64,000 nt of DNA from Asterias amurensis (taxonomy: Eukaryota > Echinodermata > Asteroidea > Forcipulatida > Asteriidae): positions 480,931 to 544,930 of the forward strand of contig NC_092667.1 of NCBI RefSeq assembly GCF_032118995.1, given 5' to 3'. Made by a program: the position numbers and the translations under genes. Positions 11,672-25,400 of this stretch are shown here, in pieces. The notes beneath the pieces are model-generated. The model saw only the letters and a program-made list of their open reading frames with translations. It was not told the origin of the DNA and did not search any database. Each line of letters starts with the position of its first letter. The first letter of the stretch is position 1.

Positions 11672-11912
11672 AACTTCAACGAGAATGTAGATTTCGAGAC
11701 CTCAACATTAGATTTTGAGGACTCGAAATCAAGCATCTGAAAGCACACAACTTCGTGTGACAAGGGTGTTTTTTCTTCTGTTGTTATCTCACAACTTCGA
11801 CGACCAACTGAACTTAGTTCAAATTTTCACATGTTTGTTATTTCGTGCATATGTTGAGATACACGAAGTGAGGAGAGTGGTCTTTGACAATTGCCAAAAG
11901 TGTCCACTGCAT
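11672..11912. mobile_element. family G MITE, left-truncated
   Basis: Right two thirds of the element at 10508-10885, joined at 'gatttcgagacctcaa' and ending at 'gtgtccactgcat' before TAAC. The left terminal repeat is missing. Confidence 0.75.
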
Positions 11913-12287
11913 TAACTTGATGTTTAGTGTGTCACACTTTGGTTCAAATGCTTCTCTTGTTGCAAATTTTCTTGGTAAAGATTGACTGGAAAGGAGTGTA
12001 ATTTGCAATTGTCTACTAAGAGAAGAAGGTAGACTAGAAAAAAGGGACTATTTTTAGTTGAAAGCTCAATAAAGGAGACATCGACTTCAGTCGCGACAGA
12101 AAAATCCAGAGGGGTTGTAGAACTGTCACAATCCACATACTGACAGAAACAACATACTGACAAAATGAAATTGCTCAATCCCAATACTGACCCAAAATAT
12201 CACGTATTTCTCTGTCATTCTGTGACTAATGTACATATTGCTCATCCACATAATGACACCACTTGTACACAGTCTATGAGGCAGGTT

Positions 12288-13057
12288 TCTCTCTGCAAAA
12301 TCCTAGTCCTCATCACTGATTTCCACCAGCGCACCCCCATACATAACACATACTGTACATGTACATGCACATGTACCATCTGTATGGTACACTATAGCCT
12401 TTAGTCAAGGCGCACGCGGCACACCGGATGGCACGCACAACACCAAAAATGTAACGCACGAAAAAAGACTATCACCGCGAGCGGCGAAGCCGCGAAGCGC
12501 CTTTACCAAGTCGTTTTTGGGCCTTATGTTTTTGGTTACATTTGCCAACAGTTTTGGTGGGAGAAAATGTAATGCATAATGCATTAGCGTGGTGAGTTGT
12601 TGGCCACATTAACTTGCATGACGTCACTAAAACGTTCGATGCAAATTCGTTACATTTTCTCCCACCAAAATCGTTGGCAAATGTAAAGAAAAACATAAGG
12701 CCCCCAAAACGAGTTGGTGAAGGCGCTTCGCGGCTTCGCCGCTCGCGGTGATAGTCTTTTTTCGCGCGTTACATTTTTGGGGCTGTGCGTGCTATCCGGT
12801 GTGCCTCGTGCGCCTTGACTAAAGGCTAGGTACACTACGGAACACTACTTTACATAAGTACTTTTAGTATGAGCCACACGCACGAGGTTGAAGACACGAC
12901 AGTACTCATGACTACGCTATACTGTTCTCGCTGTACAATGTACTGCACCCTACAATGTATACGTTGTTCGTGTATACACTGCGTGCAGTTTTTGCACGGT
13001 TGCCGAATTGTGCCGCGCACCTGGGCACACTACGCCAACAGCCTTGAATCAAGGCTA
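12288..13057. mobile_element. TAGCCTT element X, left-truncated, split by element Y
   Basis: Matches the reverse complement of the intact element at 51166-51558: 'tgcaaaatcc', 'cagcgcaccc', 'ccatctgtatgg', then after the insertion 'gaggttgaag', 'cactacgccaacagccttga' and the terminal 'tcaaggcta' at 13057. The left terminus is missing. Element Y (12395-12828) interrupts it. Confidence 0.8.
12395..12828. mobile_element. TAGCCTT foldback element Y with 9-bp TSD
   Basis: A 434-bp foldback with arms of about 180 bp. It begins TAGCCTTTAGTCAAGGCGC and ends with the inverse. Perfect 9-bp direct repeats GGTACACTA flank it at 12386-12394 and 12829-12837. The arms include the GC-rich 'gcgaagccgcgaagcgcc' and its partner. 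No ORF of note. The 9-bp duplication suggests a Mutator-like origin (inference). Confidence 0.9.
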
Positions 13058-13099
13058 GCGTACCGAACCAGTATTTTGTGCATGGTTGTGATCTCGTGG

Positions 13100-13130
13100 G
13101 GTACAATAGCGGGGGGGGGGGGGGGGGATT
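13100..13130. repeat. poly(G) tract
   Basis: A run of about 17 G residues near 13112-13128, a low-complexity tract just right of element X. Confidence 0.8.
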
Positions 13131-13480
13131 GGATTCATGATGCTTTGTGTGGCTTTTTATCTGGTTACGCACTACTGGTCCGCATTGAAGTTTAACATTT
13201 TAGAAAAGACACATTACGCCACACCTTGGAGACTAAGACCGGGTTGTTAAATGGTTCGCTGGATAATTGAACCATCTCCATGCTTGAACCGTAATATGCT
13301 TTAACCATCGTTTCTGAGGTATGCAATTCTTAAAGTTAGGAGCTTTGAATAGGGCCTTGATGGACAACAGCATAGGCAAACCAGTGGTGTATTGTCAGAG
13401 GTTTACAAGAAGTTTCTTGGATAAGGATAGGGGAATGTATGTTGGGAAACATATTTATTGAAGTAAAACCTTCGTTAAAA

Positions 13481-16400
13481 ATGGCGACTTCAAGCTGTCT
13501 CCTTACGTTTACATCATTCATGATCATTTTCTTGGAGATGGGATCTCTGAAATCGTTTGGTGTTTTATTCAACCCCATGATGGATTCTCTAGAGTGCAGT
13601 GCAGCTGAACTGGGGACTGTAATCGGCATGTCAAACAGTATTGGTTTTATTATGGGTAAGTCACTTATACCAATTCTATACGTGGGAATTGTACTGGTGA
13701 AAGAGCCAAGATTAATCATTTGATTACAAATAACCATTGTTGTCGTTATAAAAAAACTAACTTATTTTATAAACTTGTCAACAGATAACAATCACATCAT
13801 AGAAATGTTTGCGTTAACATCATGTATTGATAATCTCTAAATGAGTTGGGGAGGTTCTGAAAAGAACCGTTGGTTTCAACTCGACGTTTCGATCAGTATA
13901 CTCTGATCGTCTTCTTCAATCACAAAGACTTACATATCACTTGTGTAACATTATCCTTATCTGCCACATTAACTACAAGTGGGTATTCAACATACTATAA
14001 ACTTTGAAAACCAAACCACAATGATGTGTTGAAACTTAAAGGCACCTGGAAATAGGATTTTTTTTTAACATAAGAGTATATGTTTATTAACAATAAAACA
14101 ATTTGTTGAGTAATTGTTTGTCACGATTTATATGTTAAAACAATTAATTAAGTGCTGGGGGGTTGACTCCGCCTACCCCTTTTGTGACGTAGGAAAAGGA
14201 AGACTTTGCCTCGATCAAACATAGACCCCCTCGATGCGTAGATAAACACACGTGCAAAAGTACATGTAATTCTAAGGTTTTTTTCTGGCATTTTTCCGGC
14301 AATGCCGACCTGGTGTATTGCTGCTGGATGCAGCAAAACAACTAAAGATGGGGTCAGTCTTCATCTGTTTCCTGCAGATCCCAAGTATAGGCGGTTGTGG
14401 GCTGCGAAAGTCAGATTAACTAGAGCAAAGTGGTCCGGTCCGACGTCTTTTTCAGCGCTATGCAGCGAACACTTCGAGCCGTCGTGCTTCGAATCCGGGA
14501 TACACCACTCATTTGAAATGACGAGAAGAGCCATTCTTAAACACGACGCCGTCCCAACAATTTTTCCAGCTAATGGGAAGTCGAAGAAGGTATCTGAAAA
14601 ACGTGACGAACCCAGAGGAGCATTTGCTAAACGTGAAAAAAATCCGGGTAAGTATGAACTTTGAGGGTATGTTTTTAGCTTTTGCCAAGTGACACGATTT
14701 TTTGTTGGTACCGCATGCGATTCACCGTGCGTGCAGGTCCTTGGTGACCGTCCGCACATAATACAGCAGCCATAGTGCGTGCGTGCAGTCTGCTCCGTGG
14801 CCGTATTTCTATAATAATACGTAGGCAGACCCACATCTTACAACCCATTTGGTCACTAAAAAGTCGCATAGTTAAAAATAGCAGCAATAACTTTTGTAAA
14901 AACCACTAGGCGTTCAACATGTTCAAGTTTCAATGTACGTATGTGTGTAAAATCGTGTTTAAATTTGTTTTGATGTGCCATGTTCCCAGACGTAATGTAC
15001 GGGGGCCTGACTACAAATTTTCTCTTCAAACATCGCGCCTTGAATTACGTCACGAACAGCGCCCTCTCGGGTTGGGGCCTACTCGTAAATTTGTAAATAC
15101 AATCAAAACTAATATTTTTAAACCTTAGTTAACTTTTTATTCACATTCCTCTCATAAAAACACAAATATTAGTGACAAAAGCTTTATTAAAAAAAAAATA
15201 CCACTTCCACGTGACTTTAAACAAGTGTACGGGCAGCACGTTATAGAGGAAACTGAATGAATGAAAATACTGGTTTAATGAGTTGTGACTTGTCAAGAAC
15301 CAGTGCCAGAATTCCAATTCATTGCGATCGATTTTAAGTGGAGTTGTCAATATCAACATGTTGCTTATTTTACAAATATAACATAGTTTGAGGGTGACTA
15401 GTCGATATTAGCTCCCCGAGGTATTGGAAGTTGCCATCTAGTTTGTCAACTTCCAAAGCCGAGGGGAGCTCATCGACTAGTCACCCAAAATAAACCATGT
15501 TATATTTGTTTTATTATACTTCATACATATTCAGTTACCGGAGAAAATGATTACTGTGTAACAAAATGCACATGATAAGTTTGTTCATGTGTTGGATGTC
15601 GCTTAGAGAGTGCTGTTCGTGCGTGTATACAAAACGGTGTCACGATCGTAAAGCGCATGACAAGTAGAATAGTGCCCAGGTATGACGTCGCGCAATGGTA
15701 GTGCGCATGACAAGAAGAATAGTTCCCGGGGAACTATTAATTGTCATGCGCATTTACCACCTGCGTGATTACTCACGTGCACGCTTGGTAGTTAGCAAAA
15801 TTAACACCTGGACCAATGAGAGCTCGACTCTCTGTCATGAATATGTATGAGATATAGTAAGCAATTACGATTGATACAGAGTTAATACTAATCTTAGCTC
15901 TTTGAGCATTCGGGATGGCTTGCCAAGCATGGCGGCGCAATCGGGGAGTAGTGACGTCACCCCAGAAAATACTTGAGCAAGTCCTACACTTGTACAGTAA
16001 ACACATCAAACTATTGGTTGCATTTACTTTGTGCGCACTTTTGGGATTGGGAACAATCATATTTGGATTCAGCAGGTTCATATTGATAAGAAAGCTGATG
16101 TTATCAAGAAAGTCATTTTCTAGCCACATTATTCGGGGGCTGATCATGGCCTATATATAATAGTAATTTTCGAGCTAGCACAAACCCGTTATTCAAAAAT
16201 TGCAAGGTCTTTCCTATAAATTATATCAATGTCTTTAAGCAACTGGTTGGTATTTTCATGCTCCTTCGCTGCGCTCATACGCATGAAAAACAGTTTCACT
16301 TTATTGTAGGACACACAATAAACACACCTTGAAAACATTATTTAGTTTCAGAATTTATTAAAGCATGGGAGTGGGCCGTTGTTAAACTGCAGTTCGTACT

Positions 16401-19400
16401 AAACATTAGAATACAGTGTAGTTGTACCAAAGTAGTATAACAGGTTATTATTAATAAATTAGTAGTTAGTACATGTCACCGTTTCTCAATGATTTATCTG
16501 AATCATGGCTCTTTAAGCCCTCCGGGTTTCTACCGGGATCTCTCTCAAATTAAACTTCGCATTATAAACTGCTCACAAAAAGTAAGGAAACCTTTTTCAA
16601 TCCGGTATATTTGTTATTATTTAATACTCTTTTGGTATATGGTATGTATCATTGCAAAGCTGAACTCTTCCTCTTTAAAATGATACCACAATTGCAATGA
16701 TTACATGTTGCTGGACCTGACCACGTTAATGAGAATGAGACAAAGTCACAAATCAAATGTGCCAAAATTAGCAATATTTTTGTGTTACTGTATGAATTGA
16801 CACTGTAATTCAAACAAGCAAGACAACTTACTGATCTTAATCCACTTGATTGAGACAATAAATTTGGTATAGAGCAAGACAACTTACTGATCTTAATACA
16901 CTTTATTGATACAAAAAGTTCAGTAACGAGTGGATGATCCGAAGGCGTTGATGACAGCATGGCACCTTCTTCTCATGCTGCACAAAAGTCTTGTGATGCG
17001 CTGATGACTAGGAATTGGCGTTCCATTCTTCATTAAGGAACCTGGTTTGGTCAGCCACAGTTGATATGTTGGTGGTTCTGGCGCGGACAGCGAGGCCAAG
17101 CTGGTCCCACAGATGTTCCATGGGATCCAGGTCTGGACTGTTAGTGGGCCAATCCATCCGGTGCACCTCAACATTTTTTAGGTAGTCAGTCACCAGTCTT
17201 TGACGTACGTGTATAAGTTTCACAAACTTCCGTGATGGGGTAAACTTTGAAACTGCATCACGATACCTCCACGAACAGACCGTATTCTAAAACGGTATTC
17301 ATGTACTAATTTGAGTTTACTGGCAAAAGAAAGTGTCCATAGTTTAAAAACAGCAAGATACGTTTTGCATCAATAGTGCAATTTCTGTATGGAGATTTTT
17401 GTAAGTCCGAGGTCGCCACCCACTTTCAACCTAAAGTGGTCCCACGGCGACCTCCTTCACCAAGCAACAGGTGGCCTGTCTCAAAACCAGACAACACACC
17501 ACTCACAATACACTGACCAGAATGTAAGGAGCGGTTAGACAATTTGTGTAAGGCCCCCCCCGCCCCCAACCCCAAAATGTTATTAATTGTAAAGTTCCCT
17601 TAGACACCTTCCAACCTATAGCCGGCCCTACCCAATGTTTCCAAATTATAAAGCTTCCGTTTGATCCCATCCTTGTCCATCATGATAATTCTCATGCCGT
17701 TTGGAAGTGAATGCTTTTTTTTATAAATATTCTCCATTTAATCTTTTCAACAAATGAGTCACCTGTCAGAAGGATTTCTAGGAAGTCTGATAACAACATC
17801 GACCAGTGGTTGACACATGGTCGCCTGCGAAACATCAATCTGTGAGTTACTTCATTCATTCAATGCAAATTCGTGAGATTTGTTTCGGTTTTGTCCTGGC
17901 ACCCAGCCTCTTCGACCCTTTCGACCCTGCGCGCGATAAATGAACCAATCCGGATAACCTGCTTAGTACAACATGAAAGTAACCCGACCAAAAAGGGCGG
18001 ATCGAATGGCGGGTGGGCGGGCAAGGGGCAATGAGTGAACCAATCCGGAGAACCATCTGTCAGAAAGATTTCTAGGAAGTCTGGTAACAACATCGACCAG
18101 TGGTTGACACACGGTCGTTGCCCAAACTTTCTCCAATCAGATGACTTGTAAGTGGGAGTTTGGGTCAGGGTTTTGTAGACTTGCAACCCGACGTCTGAAA
18201 CCACACAAACGTATTGAATTCCACACACTTAACCGTGTTGATTTCCACAAGGATGCCATGCCACTGGACTTTCTAATTTTCAATCCAAGATGGCGCGGGT
18301 TACGCTTTTAATAGTATAGATGATCAAATCAAGTTTTCTAGATCATGTGTAAAGTGGCACCTTTGACAACTCTCTTGATTCATCTGAATCTACGGTGGGC
18401 TACCGAGAGTTAGCACCAAGATTAGGGCAAGAAGGCTGAGACTAGCAGGTCACTGTCTTAGACATGATGAGCTGGCAGCGAGCAAGCTTGTGCTTTAGGC
18501 CCCTACTCAAGGTCACTGTTCCCGAGGTAGACCACAAACCACCTATGTGGACACCTTGTGCCGGGACTCTGGACTGCGTCGGGAAGAGCTACGTACAGCA
18601 ATGGAGGACCAACGTGTTTGGAGGGCCATCATCCGATGCTCCGTATCGACTGAATGAATGAATAAATGAATGGCTCTTTAAGCCCTCTATGTTTCTACCG
18701 GGATCTCTCTCAAATTAAACTTCGCATTATAGTTCATTCCAAACAATTCATATTATGGTTCATTATAATCCTCCTGTATCGGATTGTTTAACTTTATTTA
18801 ATAATAATAATAATTATAATAATAATAATAATGATCAAATCAAATTTTCTAGATCATGTGTAAAGTGGCACCTTTGACAACTCTCTTGATTCATCTGAAT
18901 CATGGCTCTTTAAGCCCTCCGGGTTTCTACCGGGATCTCTCTTAAACTAAACTTCGCATTATAGTTCATTCCAAACAATTCATACGATGGTTCCTTATAA
19001 TCCTCCTGTATCGGATTGTTTAACTTTATTTAATAATAATAATTATAATAATAATAATAATAATAATGATCAAAAGCTCTTTAAGCCCTCCGGATTTCTA
19101 CCGGGATCTCTCTCAAATTAAACTTCGCATTTTAGTTCATTCCAAACAGTTCATATGATGGTTCATTATAATCCTCCTGTATCTGATTGTTTAACTTTTG
19201 ATAATTATACCAATTATTCTATATAATAAATCATTGCATTGGGTAAAAGTATATTTTATGTACCTTTGAAAACACTCTTGATATCTCTCGAATTTATAGT
19301 TTTATATTAACTATAATCGTACATAGCTGATACATTTTAATTTTACTCTATAATCAAAAACTGTATGACGTATCGCTCTTGAAGATAAAACTAGTTTAAG

Positions 19401-22400
19401 TGTAATGTTATACGATTATTTTCAAGTTATAGTAACTCCAATACTTATTCTTAATGGTTCGTAAGAATACACGCATCCGGGTTTAGTGTTGCTATTGTTT
19501 GATCTGAGGTACACAAGCTTGCTGTTTTGCACGGTGAGGGACCGCCGTAGACACAAATACATCTTCTCCCATTTTTATTGCATTTGAAAGGTATAACTTT
19601 AGGATGAAAACCGGAGAGTAACATTATCAGCACTCAGAGATGATTGTTATTTAACCATCTCTGAAGATGTCCATTTTTTATATGGGGATAAAGAATGGAT
19701 AGCCCATTTCTTTTTGACAGTTAAGAATTGTGGCTGGCTTTAAAGTTGTGTCATTTCATGTCTAAAAAAGTGATGGCAATTCCAATGAAACATAACATGC
19801 AATTCTGAGATACAGAAGGCTAATCGGACCCCAAATTTGTCAACTACTTTGTTTATACTGGTCAAGAGAAACTGGTTCATTTTGCATTGGGAGATTGTGG
19901 AGTTGACTAGTGTCGTGTATAATACTTTGTAGCGATGGTGAATACAGAACTGATGTATCTGTTTTATGGCAGAGGCTGAGAGGGTTTAATAATTTGGCAC
20001 TGTTTTTCTTGTGAACAAGATACGCTGCGACGATTTAGCTTGAGATTGAAAGTTTTATATCAATTTTAATTCTTTTAAATAATTGAAAACGATTTCTACA
20101 GTTACACAAGTGCTATTTAGTGTGCCAGGGGTCTTGGCTAATACAGCTTAGTTGGAATTTTGTTTCTTCACTTTAGTAAGACATTTTGGGAAGTTTGACC
20201 AAAAGGGTTGAGAGTAACTTATCTTAAAGGTTATACAGTGAGGAAAACATGTTGAGTACAATCTATTTGTATTGCACGAAACTAAATCATTGAAAACTGA
20301 AGACCCTATAGTAAGGAATACGTATTTCTTTGTTGTTCTAAAGCATTCAGGTGACTCATATAATACGTTCCTTAATCCGAGTTTAGTAACTAGACCACAA
20401 AATCGGCAAAAAACAGAGGTTAGCCACCAAGGAAATAAAAATGTCAGCTTTTACGCATTCTTATGTATCATATGATCGAGAACAGCATAAGACTACTGGT
20501 GGTACAACCATGCAAAATTACTTTGCATCATTAGGTGAAATTTCGATATGGTGGTAACCAGACTTAGTCGAATTATAGAGAATCTTGTGAAAGAAATTGC
20601 AACCTTATTTTACAATCGTCTAGTTTGAAGTTTCTGAACGAATTTGTTCAGTCTGCTTAAATCTAGAATCAATCTTTTCTTACCAGTTGCTTGATAAGCT
20701 ACTGATAAGGGACCCACAATGAAAAAAAGCTCTGTTTTCTCTATGATTATTTTAGATGAAACCAATTCCATGATAGAAACTATTGGTGTTAATTCGGAAG
20801 TACCAAGGGGCGGCATTTCCCAAACGAGATATAACCAGTCAAAATCACAGACATGATCTATAGAGATGAACAAAATTTGTACCAAATTTGTGCGTGTCTT
20901 TCTTTGACCATAAATTTATCAGATTTCAATACCGTTATCTTACATGATTAATAATCACATCGTACCTCGAATAAATCTACAAACTTGTCAAACAAGTTTG
21001 CCTCTTAAATGCATTCGGGCCTTTCATATACTATATTCCTATATCCAAGTTAAGTAACTAGATCACAAAATCGGCCAAAAACAGAGGATGGCCACCAAGG
21101 AAATAAAAATGCCAGCTTTTACACTTTAACATGGATCATATAATCAAGAACAGCATGCAGGTATCAAGATTTCTGTTGGTGAAATTTCGATCGGGTACCC
21201 AGACTTAGTCGAAATATATTTCGACCAATAGAACATTAGAGAAACTTGCGAAAAAATTTGCAACCTTATTTTCCAATTTTGAAATTTCTGAACGAATTTG
21301 TTCAGTCTGCTTAATTCTAGAGTCAATCGTTTCTTACCAGTTGCTTGATAAGCTACTGATAAGGGACCTGCAATGAAAGAGGGCTCTGTTTTCTCTAATC
21401 AATCTCATTTAACGCTGAATTGTTAATTCGGAAGAACCAAGGGGTGGAATTTCAAAAACCATTCATAATCACAGACATGATCAATTGAGATGAACAAAAT
21501 TAGTACCAAAATTGTGCGTGTCTTTCTTTGACCATACATTTATCAGATTTCAAGACCGTTATTTTACATGATTAATAGGTCTTGGTCTAATCGATATGGA
21601 ATGGTCACTCTCTGGACCAGTGTCCTTGCATTCTGCAGTTGTAGCAGACGTCAGCCTTCGACATGCCTGTCAACAAAGAATTGAAAAAACCAACAGAAGA
21701 AAAAAGGAAAACATAATATGTTCCATATGTGGAACTTAATATCGTATATAAAATACGCTGTTGACGAAGTGCGACACTAACACTACAGCAGAGTAAGCAG
21801 CGGTCTGAATTGGATTCTGTTGCTAAGGACGCTGCTTTTATACTGACATGCATCAATGCACTCAAATGAACGAATCACGACACGGTTCATTCATTTTGAG
21901 TAACCCGCGTATAAGTCATGTGACGCATACGGCGGGTACTCCTGTGTGTCATTCAAACAATAAAAACTGCATTTATAAACACCATTTGAATCAACCTCCC
22001 CAACATTTTGTCATATGGTTCAAACAAATTATAATGTTCACAGCCACAATACCAGGTCTTCTTCCCTTTTACATTTCTTAGTTTAGGACCTCTGTCTTAA
22101 CATAGCATTATGCACCCTGGGCCTCTCCACTGGAACGAATTACCTGTTAGTGTAAAGATGCTATGTCAGATTTTTGGCCGATTTGACCCCAACATTTTGA
22201 TTTAAAATTCAATATGTATTTTGATGGGGGTCGAGAAAGTTACAAGCTTTCATTTGAGCCATTGCTCGAAAAAGGCCGCCAATTATTAGTAGCAGTGAAA
22301 TAAAGTGCTCAAAATGAGTTTTTGTCGGGATCCCGACAATATATCACGTCACCAATTCTTATGTGTTTTATGAGAAACGTTTTAAATTGTTGTCATGGTT

Positions 22401-25400
22401 CCTGGCCACTACAAGTAAAAGTTAAACTTTGTTTCGTTAGAACGGGTGATACTCTTTGAAATACCATTCAATTGAAAATATCTTTTTTTTAATGTTTGGG
22501 GCAAAAAATCTGACATAGCATCTGGATTAGTCAGAATCTATTCAGTTTTCAACGTGATCTTAGGTCATACCTCCTTCAAATTGACTTTCTCCCCCCCCCC
22601 TGCAATCTTGTTTTCAATTTTATTCTTATTTGAGTGTAGGACCTGACCAGTGGAATGTTGTGTGTCTTTGTTGTCCCGGTCTTTGTTGGTCATGTGCTTT
22701 TTGCTTTGTCTGCTCAGTCTGTAATAACTCTCATTGACTCTTTTCTTTGTATGGGCACTCCCAAACACAAGCTGTGCTTACTTGCATGACTGTTGCCTCC
22801 AATTTCCTGCATTTTGTGTATCACTTTGCTAACATTGTATTTATAATAATTGAGGAATTTGAAATAAAAATTGAACTGAAATTTCTTCATTTGCTTTGTT
22901 TTCTTTCCGAACGATGGTTACAGCACCGATCACAGGGAATCTTGCAAGGCGATATGGCAGCCGGGTGTGTGTAATGACCGGAGGGTTCTTGCTTTTTGTT
23001 GGATACCTTGCCAGTGCGTTCACTTGGAACATCTTCCAGTTAACCATCACATTGGGAATAACAACAGGTAAGTGTCAGTTCTTGAACTTCCGAAAAAGCT
23101 CTAATGCTTGCTCTAATGGCCTTGCTCTAATGCTAACTAGACCACGAGGAACATTCACCTGGTCCTGGCTCTAGAGCTAACGAGACCACGAGGAACATTC
23201 CCCTGGTCCTGCCTCTAGAGCTAACTGGACCACAAATAACATTCACTGGTCCTTGCTCTAATACTAACTAGACCACGAGGAACGTTCACCTGGTCCTGGC
23301 TCTAGAGCTAACGAGACCACGAGGAACATTCCCCTGGTCCTGGCTCTAGAGCTAACTGGACCACAAAAAACATTCCCCAGGTCCTTGCTCTAATGCTAAC
23401 TAGACCACGAGGAACATTCACCTGGTCCTGGCCCTAGAGCTAACTGGACCACGAGGAACATTCACCTGGTCCTGGCTCTAGAGCTAACTGGACCACGAGG
23501 AACATTCCCCTGGTCCTTGCTCTAATGCTAACTAGACCACGAGGAACATTCTCCTGGTCCTTGCTCTAATACTAACTAGACCACGAGGAACATTCACCTG
23601 ATCCTGGCATTAGAGCTAACTAGACCACGAGGAACATTCACCTGGTCCTGGCTCTAGAGCTAACTGGACCACGAGGAACATTCCCCTGGTCCTTGCTCTA
23701 GTGTTAACTAGACCACGAGGAACATTCCCCTGGTCATTGCTCTAGTGCTAACTAGACCACGATAAACATTCCCCTGGTCCTGACTCTAGAGCTAACTAGA
23801 CCACGATGAATATTCACCTGGTCCTGGCTCTAGAGCTAACTAGACCACGTTCAACATTCCCCTGGTCCTTGCTCTAGAGCTAACTAGACCACCAGGAACA
23901 TTCACCTGGTCCTGGCTCTAGAGCTAACTAGACCACCAGGAACATTCTCCTGGTCCTTGTTCTAGTGCTAACGGAACTACCAGGAACATTCACCTGGTCC
24001 TGGCTCTAGAGCTAACTAGACCACGAGGAACATTCACCTGGTCCTTGCTCTATTGCTAACTGGACCACAAGGAACAGTCATTATTATGCATTAATTTGTT
24101 GTTCAAGATTCGTCACAGGGGGTTAAAGCAATACTGCATATGTTTGTGATCTACTTAAGAAAGGCAGACAGCTTCTCCATCTCAACTTTGATGTAGTCTC
24201 TAAACTGGGATCACTAATAACCACAGTGGTGCATCCGGGGGGGGGGACGGTGGGTCTCGGGGATTGATCCCAGCCCCTTAAAGTATTCAGTTTGTCTTTT
24301 GATTTGTTTTGATTTTTTGTTTTACAATCTTTGAAAGAAGTTTTTGGGGAAACTATGGCCCACTTCAAAAAATAACAAAATCCTGGGTGCGTCATTGCTG
24401 ATAATTTAAATTATGATTCTGGTTAAACCACATCAGCCCTTAACAAGAAAAAGATCGCAAACCATGAAACAGAAGAGTGAGTTTTGTTGGTGGATTTATT
24501 ATGTAACGTATATATTAATTGACTAATTTGTAACCTAACAACTGTACAAAAATTGTTATAAATTTGTAAATTTTGAAGCGCCCAGTTGTTTCTTGGTTGA
24601 TTCTGATAGAAGAAGACATGCTCTATCAAGTAATTTTTATGTTGTTGATTTGTGGAATGATGCATTGTTTCAAAAGTTGGGTCAAAGGTCACGATAACAT
24701 ATTAAAGATCACGGTGACTTGTACAAAAATAGTCGTAAAGTAGGAACTCATGCTATATCAAGTGATTTTTATTTCGTTGATTTTTGGAATGATACATTAT
24801 TTCAAAAAATAGGTCAAAGGTCACGATAACATATAAAAGATTACACTAACCTACATTTCAGAAAATTTATGTTATAAAAATTATATGTGTGATGAGAATT
24901 GACATTATGACATATTTTTACCCTAAAAATTTCAGATTTTAGTGGTTTCTGCCCTGACCACATGGTAAGTCGGATCGGGCTTAAAATTGGTGTGCATTCG
25001 TTGCTTATAAGAACCTACAAGCACAGAATTTTTAATCCAAACCGGAAGACATGAGGTAAAAAGTGCGTTGTCTGACATGGAATGAAAGATATTCCTGTAT
25101 TTTTTACCATTTGTGACAGGTGTTGGTATGGGTCTTACCTACATACCACAGACAGTTGCATTGGTATCGTCACCATCAGGGCATTTTCCGGTCATGTACG
25201 CCATAGCATTTCTGGGTGGGTCGTTTGGTGTCATGGTTTGTCCACCGGCGGTCGATTTTCTTCTCGGAGTCTATGGCTGGCGTGGAACCTTGTTGATCAT
25301 GTCTGCTGTTATGTTCCACGTGACTGTGTTTGGTGCACTGAATTATCAACACGTCCATAAGTATTCAAAGTTAAATACAACAGACACTGATCAAGTATCA

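Noticed and set aside
12912..13172. ORFs over element X and the poly(G) tract
   Set aside because: They lie in a non-coding MITE and are not kept in its intact copy at 51166-51558.
14361..14887. Minus-strand ORFs opposite the THAP exon
   Set aside because: The plus-strand frame has a complete THAP signature; the antisense frames have none.
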